This document shows positions 1 through 6,730 of a stretch of 8,306 bases of DNA, in pieces (position 1 is the first letter of the stretch; every line of letters starts with the position of its first letter). The stretch covers positions 1-8,306 of the forward strand of contig WLIM01000042.1 in the NCBI GenBank assembly GCA_009702205.1, read 5' to 3'. A model generated the notes under the pieces. That model did no database searches. It saw only the letters and a program-made list of their open reading frames with translations, and was not told the origin of the DNA. Made by a program: the position numbers and the translations under genes. Source of the stretch: Actinomycetota bacterium. Its GTDB lineage: Bacteria; Actinomycetota; Actinomycetes; Nanopelagicales; Nanopelagicaceae.

Positions 1-347
1 AGGCCAAGCCATCGAATTTTATATTTCCAAAGTGCAAAAATATATGCACCAGTAAATGCTAAGGCGCCAGTAATTGAGAATTCATACATATTCCCCCATG
101 GCACACGGTGAGCCGAAATTCCACGAAGGATTACACCAGAGAATAAGAAAATAAATGCTAGAACCATCATTACGGTCCCAAGATTTCCGCTTCTTTTAGT
201 TCTTGAGAAATCAAAATGAGTTTTCTCTTCTAGATTCCGAACTGAGAATGCAACCTCTACTGCATGAGCGAAAAACGCAATTGTAAATAGCACCATTGCC
301 GAATAAATCGCATAGTTTGAGAGATACGCGTAATTAGTTGAAGTCAT
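1..347 (-). CDS. ccsB: Cytochrome c biogenesis protein CcsB/CcsA family (system II heme ligation), N-terminal part; runs off window
   Basis: Partial gene: the ATG is at 347-345 and the frame stays open for 115 codons to the window edge, so the C-terminal part is missing. Visible are hydrophobic segments at residues about 12-34, 57-74 and 90-107, and the family sequence RGISAHRVPWGNMYEF at residues 75-90, strongly reminiscent of actinobacterial CcsB. In system II, CcsB (ResC) is the polytopic partner of ResB. It carries the tryptophan-rich WWD loop and histidines that present heme to apocytochrome c on the outer face; those lie beyond the window, so catalytic completeness cannot be judged. The gene follows resB by 5 nt and is surely co-transcribed. 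A GAGG lies about 11 nt upstream of the ATG, a slightly long spacing for a ribosome site. Identification rests on the motif plus gene order. Confidence 0.93.
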   Translation of the reverse strand, partial: MTSTNYAYLSNYAIYSAMVLFTIAFFAHAVEVAFSVRNLEEKTHFDFSRTKRSGNLGTVMMVLAFIFLFSGVILRGISAHRVPWGNMYEFSITGALAFTGAYIFALWKYKIRWLG

Positions 348-352
348 CTAAC

Positions 353-1810
353 TTATTTCCTCATCTCATTAACAAGTGCAACAATTTCATTCTCTAATCC
401 TGGAGCAGAATTCTTGGCCAATCCTGCTATCTCAAGGCCAGAACCACTAATTCTTTCTTTAATCCAGATACGTCGGGATCTTGTAAAGAGTGAGAGCAAG
501 AGGCCAAGAATCGCAAAGATTGAGCCAAGCAATGCGTATATCTTGCCTGGGTCTTTAACTATTTGCAGATTGACCCAAGGGGTCCAACCTTCGAATGTGA
601 TTGAGCCCTCACCAAAGTTATGGGTTTCATGAAGTTTTAATGTCTTTAATCCAATGCGTTTCATCGCAGTTGTATCAAGACGATATATCGATTGTGGGTT
701 TCCCGAATCCAATCCCAAATCACCCGTCCAAATTGAAACCAGCAACCTTGGATCTAAAACTTCTGGATAAGTTGAGAAGGCTCCGCGTTGAGAATTTCTG
801 GCAAAAGTTGGAACAAATGAACCAATGAAACCTACCTGAGGGTTCATATCAGGAACTTTGATTGCGCCTGTTGAAGTTAGGTTTCCATCCTGTGGCAAGA
901 AAATAACTGCACCTTGATATTTAATCACTCCCGTCTTATCTCGAATTGTCACAAGAGGTGAGTAACCATTAGCTTGCAAATAAACTTTAGTGCTACCAAA
1001 AGTTAGCGGTGAATTAACTCTGATAATCCTTGAAATCTCTCTGCTGCCCACAGGATCTGCAACATTTACCGTTAACTTGTAATCACTTGGTGATCCAGTT
1101 TTTAACTCATATGTTGCTTTGAAATCTGTTGCGGTAATTGCAAATGGACTGAGAGATTTCTCGGATTGCAACTTTCCAAAAGAAATAACATCGTATGAGG
1201 TCGGTATATTTATGAAGCGATCACCGACATTTATGATGGCATCTCCTTTCATCCCATAAAGCGAGCCGAGGCCAATTCCAATCAAAATAAGAATTAGGGA
1301 GAGATGAAAAACCAGGTTTCCAGTTTCTCGTAGGTAGCCCTTTTCAGCTGAAATTGAATTTGCATCTCGCCGGATTCGAAAGCGGTGCTTTTTCAACCAA
1401 GCTTCAGCAAGATCGAGAGAACCTTGCTCGCTCTCGGAGTGAAATTCCATGCGGCTCAAATTCTTCGGGGTAAGCGTTGGCTTAGCTCTTGCTCCCTTTA
1501 AGTGTTCGAGAGTGCGCGGCAATACACAACCAATCAAGGAGATGAAAAGCAGAATATAAATAGCGCTAAACCAGGGCGAGCTATAAACATCAAACATCTG
1601 CAACTGATCAAGAAACTTTGCAGTTCCGGGATTGCTCTTAAAATAGTCACTAACTTTTAATGGGTTTTGTGAGCGTTGTGGAAATATCGAACCTGGAATG
1701 GCTGCAAACCCAAGTAGCAAGAGCAGAATTAGTGCAGTTCGCATACTTGTTAATTGGCGCCATAACCAAGCTGTTAAAGATTTTGCTCCTAATTCCGTTG
1801 TAGTTGTCAC
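353..1810 (-). CDS. resB: Cytochrome c biogenesis protein ResB (Ccs1)
   Basis: A 485-residue membrane protein of the system II heme-delivery complex, which works with CcsB to bring heme to apocytochromes outside the membrane. Transmembrane segments are at about residues 25-43, 80-97, 165-185 and 424-443, with a large extracytoplasmic domain between the third and fourth, the standard ResB topology. The N-terminal WRQLTSMRTALILL followed by PGSIFPQ (residues 17-45) and the DPGK...SLF.RSRRIW stretch around the last helix (420-449) are typical of actinobacterial ResB. His169 in the third helix is a candidate heme ligand (inference). The start is GTG at 1810-1808, directly abutting the TAA of ccdA (TAAGTG) with only a weak GGTGG upstream, so translation is probably coupled to ccdA. 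The next Met, residue 23, would trim the conserved pre-helix segment, so GTG is preferred. Confidence 0.95.
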   Translation of the reverse strand: MTTTTELGAKSLTAWLWRQLTSMRTALILLLLLGFAAIPGSIFPQRSQNPLKVSDYFKSNPGTAKFLDQLQMFDVYSSPWFSAIYILLFISLIGCVLPRTLEHLKGARAKPTLTPKNLSRMEFHSESEQGSLDLAEAWLKKHRFRIRRDANSISAEKGYLRETGNLVFHLSLILILIGIGLGSLYGMKGDAIINVGDRFINIPTSYDVISFGKLQSEKSLSPFAITATDFKATYELKTGSPSDYKLTVNVADPVGSREISRIIRVNSPLTFGSTKVYLQANGYSPLVTIRDKTGVIKYQGAVIFLPQDGNLTSTGAIKVPDMNPQVGFIGSFVPTFARNSQRGAFSTYPEVLDPRLLVSIWTGDLGLDSGNPQSIYRLDTTAMKRIGLKTLKLHETHNFGEGSITFEGWTPWVNLQIVKDPGKIYALLGSIFAILGLLLSLFTRSRRIWIKERISGSGLEIAGLAKNSAPGLENEIVALVNEMRK

Positions 1811-2542
1811 TTAGGCCACCGGTGCAAAATCTGATATGAACGATCTGATTGAATTCATTAATTCCGCCCAGAGGCCAGTAACTTGTAAAACTCCAATAAC
1901 AATAAGGAAGATTCCACCGATAAGAGTTAAGTAGTTTCCACGGCGTGAAATGAACTTGCGTAATCCTGTTGATCTATCGAAAAAGATTCCAACTAAAATG
2001 AATGGAATTCCTAGTCCTAAACAATATGCAAAACTTAAAATAGCACCGCGGAGTGCACTTGATTCTTGAAAGGAAAGTGTTTGAACTGCACCAAGGGTGG
2101 GCCCGATGCAGGGAGTCCATCCGATCCCAAATAAGAATCCAAGAATTGGTGCACCTGCAAGACCAGCACGAACCTTCCAGACAGGCTTGAAGGAGCGATA
2201 AAACTTCTGATTGAAGAGAAAAATTATTCCCATCGCGATTGTCAATAATCCAAGTAATACAGTTACTGCACGGGAGTTAGTTGAAATCTTTGCGCCAAGT
2301 GATCCAAAGAGTGCGCCATATGAAATGAAGAGAAGTGAAAATCCCATTACAAATAGCGCAGAACCTAAGGCTGCTCTACCTCTACTTCTAACTTCAACCA
2401 TCCCTGCTGCATATGAAAGATAACCTGGAACTAATGGGAGAACACATGGGGATGCGAAAGAGATAAGTCCAGCAATAAGCGCAACACCTGATGCCGCAAT
2501 AAGGTTTCCGTCGAATACAACATCAACAAAGAAATCAAACAT
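1811..2542 (-). CDS. ccdA: Cytochrome c biogenesis protein CcdA (thiol-disulfide electron carrier across the membrane)
   Basis: A 243-residue, almost wholly hydrophobic protein with about six membrane segments, the usual CcdA size. The two redox cysteines sit in the family motifs: Cys33 in FASPCVLPLVPGYLSY (residues 29-44) and Cys145 in GWTPCIGPT (141-149). CcdA takes electrons from cytoplasmic thioredoxin and passes them to an extracytoplasmic thioredoxin-like protein, which keeps the heme-binding cysteines of apocytochrome c reduced; the natural partner is the lipoprotein encoded just upstream. The ATG at 2542-2540 lies inside the end of that gene, giving an 8-nt overlap (ATGTTTGA). An AGGA about 10 nt before the ATG could serve as ribosome site, and coupling is likely. 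The stop abuts the GTG of resB. Confidence 0.96.
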   Translation of the reverse strand: MFDFFVDVVFDGNLIAASGVALIAGLISFASPCVLPLVPGYLSYAAGMVEVRSRGRAALGSALFVMGFSLLFISYGALFGSLGAKISTNSRAVTVLLGLLTIAMGIIFLFNQKFYRSFKPVWKVRAGLAGAPILGFLFGIGWTPCIGPTLGAVQTLSFQESSALRGAILSFAYCLGLGIPFILVGIFFDRSTGLRKFISRRGNYLTLIGGIFLIVIGVLQVTGLWAELMNSIRSFISDFAPVA

Positions 2543-3083
2543 TTACGGCACTTCCTGAAACCTTTTCAAGTAAATCTCGCATTACCGAGACTGTCACTTG
2601 ACCACTTATTCGAGCTGCAACTCTGCCATTACTATCAATAATTAAAGTTGTTGGAATTGCATTTGCTGGAAGTGAACCCCTGAAGCTAGCGATAACAGCG
2701 TCATCTATGAGGGTTGGATATGTCAGTTTGAAACGGTTTACGAAACTTATTGCGGAGCTCAAATTGTCTCGCGTCAAAATCCCTATAAATTGCATCTCTG
2801 GATTCTTGGAAGCAAATTCTTGAAGTGTTGGTGCTTCTGCTCGACATGGCGAGCACCAAGAAGCCCAAACATTTACTACCGTTACTTTTCCAACTTCATA
2901 TTTGAACTTTCCGCCACCAAGTTTGGCTCCGGATAAATCAGGTGCCTGCTTGCGCATACTCTCTTTTATTAGTAGCGCAGAACCATTTCCTGAAACATAT
3001 GCCTTTTCATTATTACTCGAAAGTCCGCCAGTTGAACATGAAGTCAATAATAAAATTGAGGTTAATAAAATTATGCGCTTCAT
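2535..3083 (-). CDS. TlpA/ResA-like thioredoxin-fold lipoprotein
   Basis: A 182-residue exported thiol-disulfide reductase. The first 15 residues form a short lipoprotein signal peptide with lipobox LTSC, so the mature protein should be lipid-anchored at Cys16 on the outer face. A low-complexity linker (about 17-45) precedes a thioredoxin fold with the active site WCSPC (Cys77 and Cys80) and the cis-proline Pro144 in AIPTTLIID. Its inferred job is to accept electrons from CcdA, encoded next, and reduce apocytochrome c CXXCH cysteines before heme ligation. Order and content match M. tuberculosis Rv0526 (from memory). The ATG at 3083 directly abuts the TAA of the upstream phosphatase gene and no clear Shine-Dalgarno sequence is visible. 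A general extracytoplasmic reductase role is the alternative, but the operon context favours cytochrome c maturation. Confidence 0.93.
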   Translation of the reverse strand: MKRIILLTSILLLTSCSTGGLSSNNEKAYVSGNGSALLIKESMRKQAPDLSGAKLGGGKFKYEVGKVTVVNVWASWCSPCRAEAPTLQEFASKNPEMQFIGILTRDNLSSAISFVNRFKLTYPTLIDDAVIASFRGSLPANAIPTTLIIDSNGRVAARISGQVTVSVMRDLLEKVSGSAVNV

Positions 3084-3701
3084 TTATTTGTCAAGCAAAT
3101 GTCTTGCTGGCTCGGTATATGAAACGCTTTCAATCATTCCCGCATCATCTAGATGAAGCGTTGTTACAGAGGCTAGAGTGCAGATTCGTTTTCTTGGATC
3201 GTGAAGTAATCGTCGCCCTTCAACGGCGGAACGAAGTATCCAAATTGGAAGTTGGTGCGACACAACAAGTGCATCTTTACCATTGGCGGCATCACGCGCT
3301 TGAAATACTGCAGCTAACATTCTTTCAATTTGTTCTGTGTATGGCTCGCCCCAAGATGGTTTAGCAGGGTTGCGAAGATGCCACCAAGAAGCGGGATGGC
3401 GCAGAACGCCACTACCTAACTCGAACTTTTTTCCTTCAAAAATATTTGCGGCTTCGATTAATTTTTCATCAGTTGTAATTGCCAGATTATGAACTGCAGC
3501 AATTGGCGCAGCTGTTTCTTGTGCACGTTGTAGAGGCGAGGCATGAATGGCACCTAGATTTAAAGACTTTGACCATTCGGCAACTGACTTCGCCATTTCT
3601 TGACCTCGAGATGACAAGCGCCATCCGGGTTGGCGGCCGTAGAGAATTTTTTCTGGATTCTCTACTTCGCCATGGCGTAGCACGTGAACTGCTCGAGTCA
3701 T
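3084..3701 (-). CDS. Histidine phosphatase superfamily protein (phosphoglycerate mutase-like), first gene of the cytochrome c maturation operon
   Basis: A 205-residue soluble protein with the complete branch-1 histidine phosphatase signature: LRHGEVENP with Arg9 and phospho-acceptor His10, second Arg59 in SPLQRAQET, an acidic residue near Glu83, and the second catalytic His149 in VVSHQ. No signal peptide is seen, so it should act in the cytoplasm on an unidentified phosphoester. The family spans phosphoglycerate mutases, cobalamin and sugar phosphatases; the length and lack of the long dPGM insertions argue against a glycolytic mutase. It leads the operon and abuts the lipoprotein gene, the position held by Rv0525 in M. 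tuberculosis. That conserved linkage suggests a link to heme or cytochrome c metabolism, but no substrate can be read from the sequence. The ATG at 3701 is supported by a -10-like box 6 nt upstream (leaderless). Confidence 0.92.
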   Translation of the reverse strand: MTRAVHVLRHGEVENPEKILYGRQPGWRLSSRGQEMAKSVAEWSKSLNLGAIHASPLQRAQETAAPIAAVHNLAITTDEKLIEAANIFEGKKFELGSGVLRHPASWWHLRNPAKPSWGEPYTEQIERMLAAVFQARDAANGKDALVVSHQLPIWILRSAVEGRRLLHDPRKRICTLASVTTLHLDDAGMIESVSYTEPARHLLDK

Positions 3702-3707
3702 GGGGCA

Positions 3708-3713
3708 AGCATA
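3708..3713 (-). promoter_or_regulatory. Putative -10 box of the cytochrome c maturation operon (leaderless start)
   Basis: TATGCT on the minus strand (matches TANNNT) with exactly 6 nt between it and the phosphatase ATG. This is the geometry expected if transcription starts at the A of the ATG. No purine-rich ribosome site lies between. No good -35 is seen at 16-18 nt upstream (AATGCG at 17), so the call rests on the -10 position and the lack of a leader. Confidence 0.5.
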
Positions 3714-3717
3714 ACTT

Positions 3718-3731
3718 GAAGATAAGTCTTC
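3718..3731. repeat. Short inverted repeat between the divergent promoters (possible operator)
   Basis: GAAGA-TAAG-TCTTC: two perfect 5-base arms around a 4-base spacer. It falls between the two -10 boxes, in the -10/-35 spacer of the minus promoter and over the -35 zone of the plus promoter, so a bound protein could affect both. With arms this short, chance occurrence is quite possible. Confidence 0.25.
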
Positions 3732-3747
3732 GCATTAGTTGGAACGC

Positions 3748-3753
3748 TATGGT
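3748..3753 (+). promoter_or_regulatory. Putative -10 box of the HAD phosphatase gene (leaderless start)
   Basis: TATGGT, with exactly 6 nt before the ATG at 3760, mirroring the minus-strand promoter. No Shine-Dalgarno sequence sits at a usable distance (the nearest GGAA is 15 nt off). The 17-nt -35 position reads AGTCTT, which is poor. It supports 3760 as a leaderless translation start. Confidence 0.5.
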
Positions 3754-3759
3754 TGAGCC

Positions 3760-4530
3760 ATGGCAAATGGTGGCAAGCGCGTTGCCTTCTTCGATGTAGA
3801 TAACACAATTATTCGTGGTTCTACTATCTTCTTTCTTGGTCGAGGCATGTATCAAAGAGGTTTTTTTAGTAAGCGAGACATCTCAGCATTTGTTCTAGCA
3901 AATTTAAGGTATCGACTAACTGGGACTGAAAAACCTGAAGAGATTGCGAAATTTCAAAATGCAGCCACCGATTTTATAGGTGGTCATAATGTAAAAGAGA
4001 TCGAGGCTATTGGATCTGAAATTTACGATGAATTTGTCTCGCCATCGCTCTGGCAGGGAACAATTGATATCGCAAATGAACATTTGAAAAATGGCGTTGA
4101 AGTCTGGTTAGTTACTGCCGCACCTCAAGATATGGCAGTTTTAATTGCAAATCGCTTAGGTTTTACTGGCGCACTTGGAACTAAAGCTGAAATTAAGGAT
4201 GGGATTTATACCGGCAAGATGAATGGGCTTTTATTGCACGGAAATCAGAAAGCGGTAGCAGTCAAAGAACTCGCAAATAATCAAGGAATTGATTTAAAAA
4301 ATTCTTTTGCATACTCAGATAGTCATAATGATTTTCCGCTCTTAACTGCCGTTGGGAATCCAGCTGCAATAAATCCAGATACCTTGCTTCAAATTCGTGC
4401 AATTCGTGAGAACTGGCCAATTCATGACTTTCGAAGAGGTCGTGCGCTAAAAGCTGCATTCGGTCCGCTGCTTGCTAGATTCGCAGCGCTACTTACTTAT
4501 TTATCGCCTAGAAGATTGCGGTCGAAGTAA
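3760..4530 (+). CDS. HAD-IB family hydrolase (SerB-like phosphatase)
   Basis: A 256-residue phosphatase with all four HAD motifs. Motif I is FFDVDNT with nucleophile Asp12 and acid/base Asp14. Motif II is LVTAAP with Thr119. The motif III lysine is probably Lys164. Motif IV is YSDSHNDFPLL with Asp187 and Asp191 for magnesium. Residues about 20-100 form the helical C1 cap of the SerB-like IB subfamily. The basic, partly hydrophobic tail (about 225-256) could touch the membrane but is not a convincing helix. The gene diverges from the cytochrome c operon across 58 bases. The family includes phosphoserine phosphatases as well as phospholipid and nucleotide phosphatases, so the substrate is open. 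M. tuberculosis SerB1 (Rv0505c) is a likely relative (recollection). The ATG is favoured by the -10 box 6 nt upstream. Confidence 0.9.
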   Translation: MANGGKRVAFFDVDNTIIRGSTIFFLGRGMYQRGFFSKRDISAFVLANLRYRLTGTEKPEEIAKFQNAATDFIGGHNVKEIEAIGSEIYDEFVSPSLWQGTIDIANEHLKNGVEVWLVTAAPQDMAVLIANRLGFTGALGTKAEIKDGIYTGKMNGLLLHGNQKAVAVKELANNQGIDLKNSFAYSDSHNDFPLLTAVGNPAAINPDTLLQIRAIRENWPIHDFRRGRALKAAFGPLLARFAALLTYLSPRRLRSK

Positions 4531-4544
4531 CTTCTAAAACTCGG

Positions 4545-4550
4545 TAAAGT
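4545..4550 (+). promoter_or_regulatory. Possible -10 box or start region of the helicase-associated gene
   Basis: TAAAGT (TANNNT) ends 9 nt before the ATG at 4560, in the 29-nt gap after the HAD gene. Immediately after it, AGG at 4551-4553 is 6 nt from the ATG and could instead be a minimal ribosome site for read-through mRNA. The two readings cannot be separated by eye. Confidence 0.3.
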
Positions 4551-4559
4551 AGGCCAGTT

Positions 4560-6716
4560 ATGTCTGTTAATTCTTTTGCTGACGAATTGCGTGCCCGCAG
4601 CGATGAAGCGATCGCGGCGCTCTTTGAAGTGCGCCCAGACTTACTCTCACCGGTGCCAACAGATTTATCTGCGCTATCTGCTAGAGCAAACTCAACGCCC
4701 AGTTTGATGCGCGCACTTGAGTCACTTAATAAATTTCAGTTAGAAGTTTTAACTGCTGCCTGCATATTGAATGAGCCATTTTCTAAGGCAGAATTGCTTT
4801 CGATAACTACGCCAGAAGCCGGCGATGAACTTTTGCGTCTTTGGGCAGCTGCCCTTGTCTATAAAGATGGCAGCAAATTTAGATTGCCTGGAAATCTAAG
4901 GCATTTAATTGGCGATGAACCTGCAGGCCTTGGGCCACAGTCACAGAAGAAAATAGATTTCAAATTACTTAAAGATTTACCTGCAGATAGTGCGGCAGTC
5001 TTAGATCGTCTTGCTTGGGGACCGCCACGGGGCCAAGTTGCAAATATTAAGTCACCCGGAAAAGCAATTGGTTGGCTTCTTGAAAATAACTTTTTAATGG
5101 TTATGGACTCTAGAACCGTAGTACTTCCACGAGAAGTTGGAATGCATCTTCGTAGTGGAAAAGTACTCAAAGAATTTACGCCATTTGCAAATAAATTTGT
5201 TGGAGCTCGGCGCAAGCAAAGCGATGTCGATCGTGCTGCGATTGCAAACATTTCAAACTTTCTCCGATGGTGCGAAGAACTTGCCCATAACTGGTCGGAT
5301 GAGCCACCGGTAGCTCTTCGTTCTGGTGGAGTTGGAATTCGAGATTTAAAACGAAGTGCTTATCACCTTGGCATCGATGAAAACACACTTGCCTTCGTTG
5401 CAGAAATTCTCTATCTCGGTGGCCTAATTGTTGTTGACTCTGATGATCAAATTCTTCCAACAAATTCATTTGATATCTGGATGTCGAAGTCATTTGAAGA
5501 ACGCTGGAGTTCACTAGTTTCGCTCTGGTTTGAAACTTCAAGAGTAAGTGGCTTAGTCGGAAAGGCTGGCGAGAAAAACGTTGCGGCACTTGGCCCTGAA
5601 TTAGATCGTGCTGGGATTGCTTCAATGCGTAAAGTAACTTTGAATATTTTGGCGCAAAACTTAGAGCTCGACCCAGATATTTCTAATCTTCAAGAAATAA
5701 TTGCTTGGCAGATGCCACAGAGATTTAATGCCGAATACATTGAGTGGACGCTTAGAGAAGCGGAATGGCTTGGGTTAACTGGACAAGGTGCTTTATCTGC
5801 ATTTGGAAGCGCACTTCTAAGTGGTGATGAAAACCTGGGCGTCGAAAACGCACTTCCAAAGCCAGTAGATCACATCTTGATTCAAGCCGATAACAGCGCG
5901 ATTGCTCCTGGCCCATTAACTGTAGAACTTTCAAACATGATTGGAACTATTGCTGATATTGAAAGTCGCGGGGGCGCTTCGGTTTACCGCTTTAGCGAAA
6001 GTTCAATTCGACGAGGTTTAGATCATGGGCAAACGGGCGAACAGATAAAGGATTTCTTAAAGAAAACTTCTAAGACTCCGGTACCTCAACCACTTGAGTA
6101 TTTAATTAATGATGTCGCAAAGCGTCATGGAAGATTAAGAGTCGGAGCAGCTACTTCTTATATTCGCTGCGAGGATGAAGGATTGGTAACTCAAATTCTT
6201 CATGACAAGAAATTGGAATCGCTACTGTTTCGCAAACTTGCGCCACAAGTTTTAGTCTGTGATTTTGAAGCGGCCGATGTAATAGCAACACTTCGAGAAG
6301 CTAGCTATTTGCCAGCAGGCGAAAATGCAAATGGAATATTGGTTTCGGCGCCAGCAATTCGTAGAGCGAAATCAAGACCAAGACCACCAAGAATTATTAG
6401 CGAAATCCAAGCTCCAAATGAAATTGTAATTAAGGCGGCAGTAAGAACTTTGCGAACTGGAGAAAAAGCAAGTTCACATAAGCCAAGAGAAGTGCCAAGA
6501 ACGAGCGCAAATGAAACTCTGGATTTGTTACATCAATACATTGAAGAGCAAGCAAGTCTCACAATCGGATACGCCGATACGAATGGTGGGGTTTCAAATC
6601 GTCTGATCGACCCAATTTCGATTTCACTTGGCACCTTAATCGCTAGAGATCACGCGACTGGTGAGATGGCAAGCTTTAGGATTCCAAGAATCACCGGCGT
6701 CAGTCCGGCAAAGTAA
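4560..6716 (+). CDS. Helicase-associated domain protein (XPB/Ssl2 N-terminal-like module plus WYL-like C-terminus), Rv0862c-like
   Basis: A 718-residue soluble protein of the actinobacterial helicase-associated family, adjacent to the XPB helicase gene in M. tuberculosis (Rv0862c beside Rv0861c, from memory). Residues 1-430 are largely helical and of unknown fold. Residues about 438-592 form a module resembling the XPB N-terminal domain (Pfam Helicase_C_3 type), with hallmarks ILIQADNSAIAPGPL, ESRGGASVYRF, TPVPQPLEYLINDVA and HGRLRVG. A basic Arg/Lys/Pro-rich linker (about 598-645) leads to a WYL-like domain (about 653-716: LTIGYADTNGG...LIDPISISLGTLIARD...RIPRITGV). No Walker A or other ATPase motif is present, so it is not itself a helicase. 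It probably binds DNA or regulates XPB; this is inference. It follows the HAD gene by 29 nt and precedes the peptidase gene by 14 nt. Confidence 0.88.
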   Translation: MSVNSFADELRARSDEAIAALFEVRPDLLSPVPTDLSALSARANSTPSLMRALESLNKFQLEVLTAACILNEPFSKAELLSITTPEAGDELLRLWAAALVYKDGSKFRLPGNLRHLIGDEPAGLGPQSQKKIDFKLLKDLPADSAAVLDRLAWGPPRGQVANIKSPGKAIGWLLENNFLMVMDSRTVVLPREVGMHLRSGKVLKEFTPFANKFVGARRKQSDVDRAAIANISNFLRWCEELAHNWSDEPPVALRSGGVGIRDLKRSAYHLGIDENTLAFVAEILYLGGLIVVDSDDQILPTNSFDIWMSKSFEERWSSLVSLWFETSRVSGLVGKAGEKNVAALGPELDRAGIASMRKVTLNILAQNLELDPDISNLQEIIAWQMPQRFNAEYIEWTLREAEWLGLTGQGALSAFGSALLSGDENLGVENALPKPVDHILIQADNSAIAPGPLTVELSNMIGTIADIESRGGASVYRFSESSIRRGLDHGQTGEQIKDFLKKTSKTPVPQPLEYLINDVAKRHGRLRVGAATSYIRCEDEGLVTQILHDKKLESLLFRKLAPQVLVCDFEAADVIATLREASYLPAGENANGILVSAPAIRRAKSRPRPPRIISEIQAPNEIVIKAAVRTLRTGEKASSHKPREVPRTSANETLDLLHQYIEEQASLTIGYADTNGGVSNRLIDPISISLGTLIARDHATGEMASFRIPRITGVSPAK

Positions 6717-6730
6717 GGCAGACTTAGACC

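Noticed and set aside
2942..3364. Plus-strand open frame of 140 codons opposite the lipoprotein and phosphatase genes
   Set aside because: It lies antisense to two well-identified genes, has no recognisable domain, and its composition follows from the opposite strand's codons.
3084..3701. Calling the histidine phosphatase a glycolytic phosphoglycerate mutase (gpmA)
   Set aside because: Too short, lacking dPGM-specific insertions, and located in a cytochrome c operon.
3487..3855. Minus-strand open frame of 122 codons crossing the divergent promoter region
   Set aside because: It overlaps the phosphatase gene in another frame and the HAD gene antisense, and would span both promoters; the Ser/Arg/Cys-rich translation looks like a shadow.
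3760..4530. Naming the HAD gene serB (phosphoserine phosphatase)
   Set aside because: The motifs only place it in the HAD-IB group; the cap residues that set substrate are not diagnostic by eye.
4524..4534. Perfect short palindrome GAAGTAACTTC at the end of the HAD gene, considered as a terminator
   Set aside because: 5-base arms with a one-base centre cannot form a stable hairpin and no T-run follows.
5176..5625. Minus-strand open frame of 149 codons inside the helicase-associated gene
   Set aside because: Gln/His/Leu-rich translation without motifs, fully antisense to a conserved coding region.
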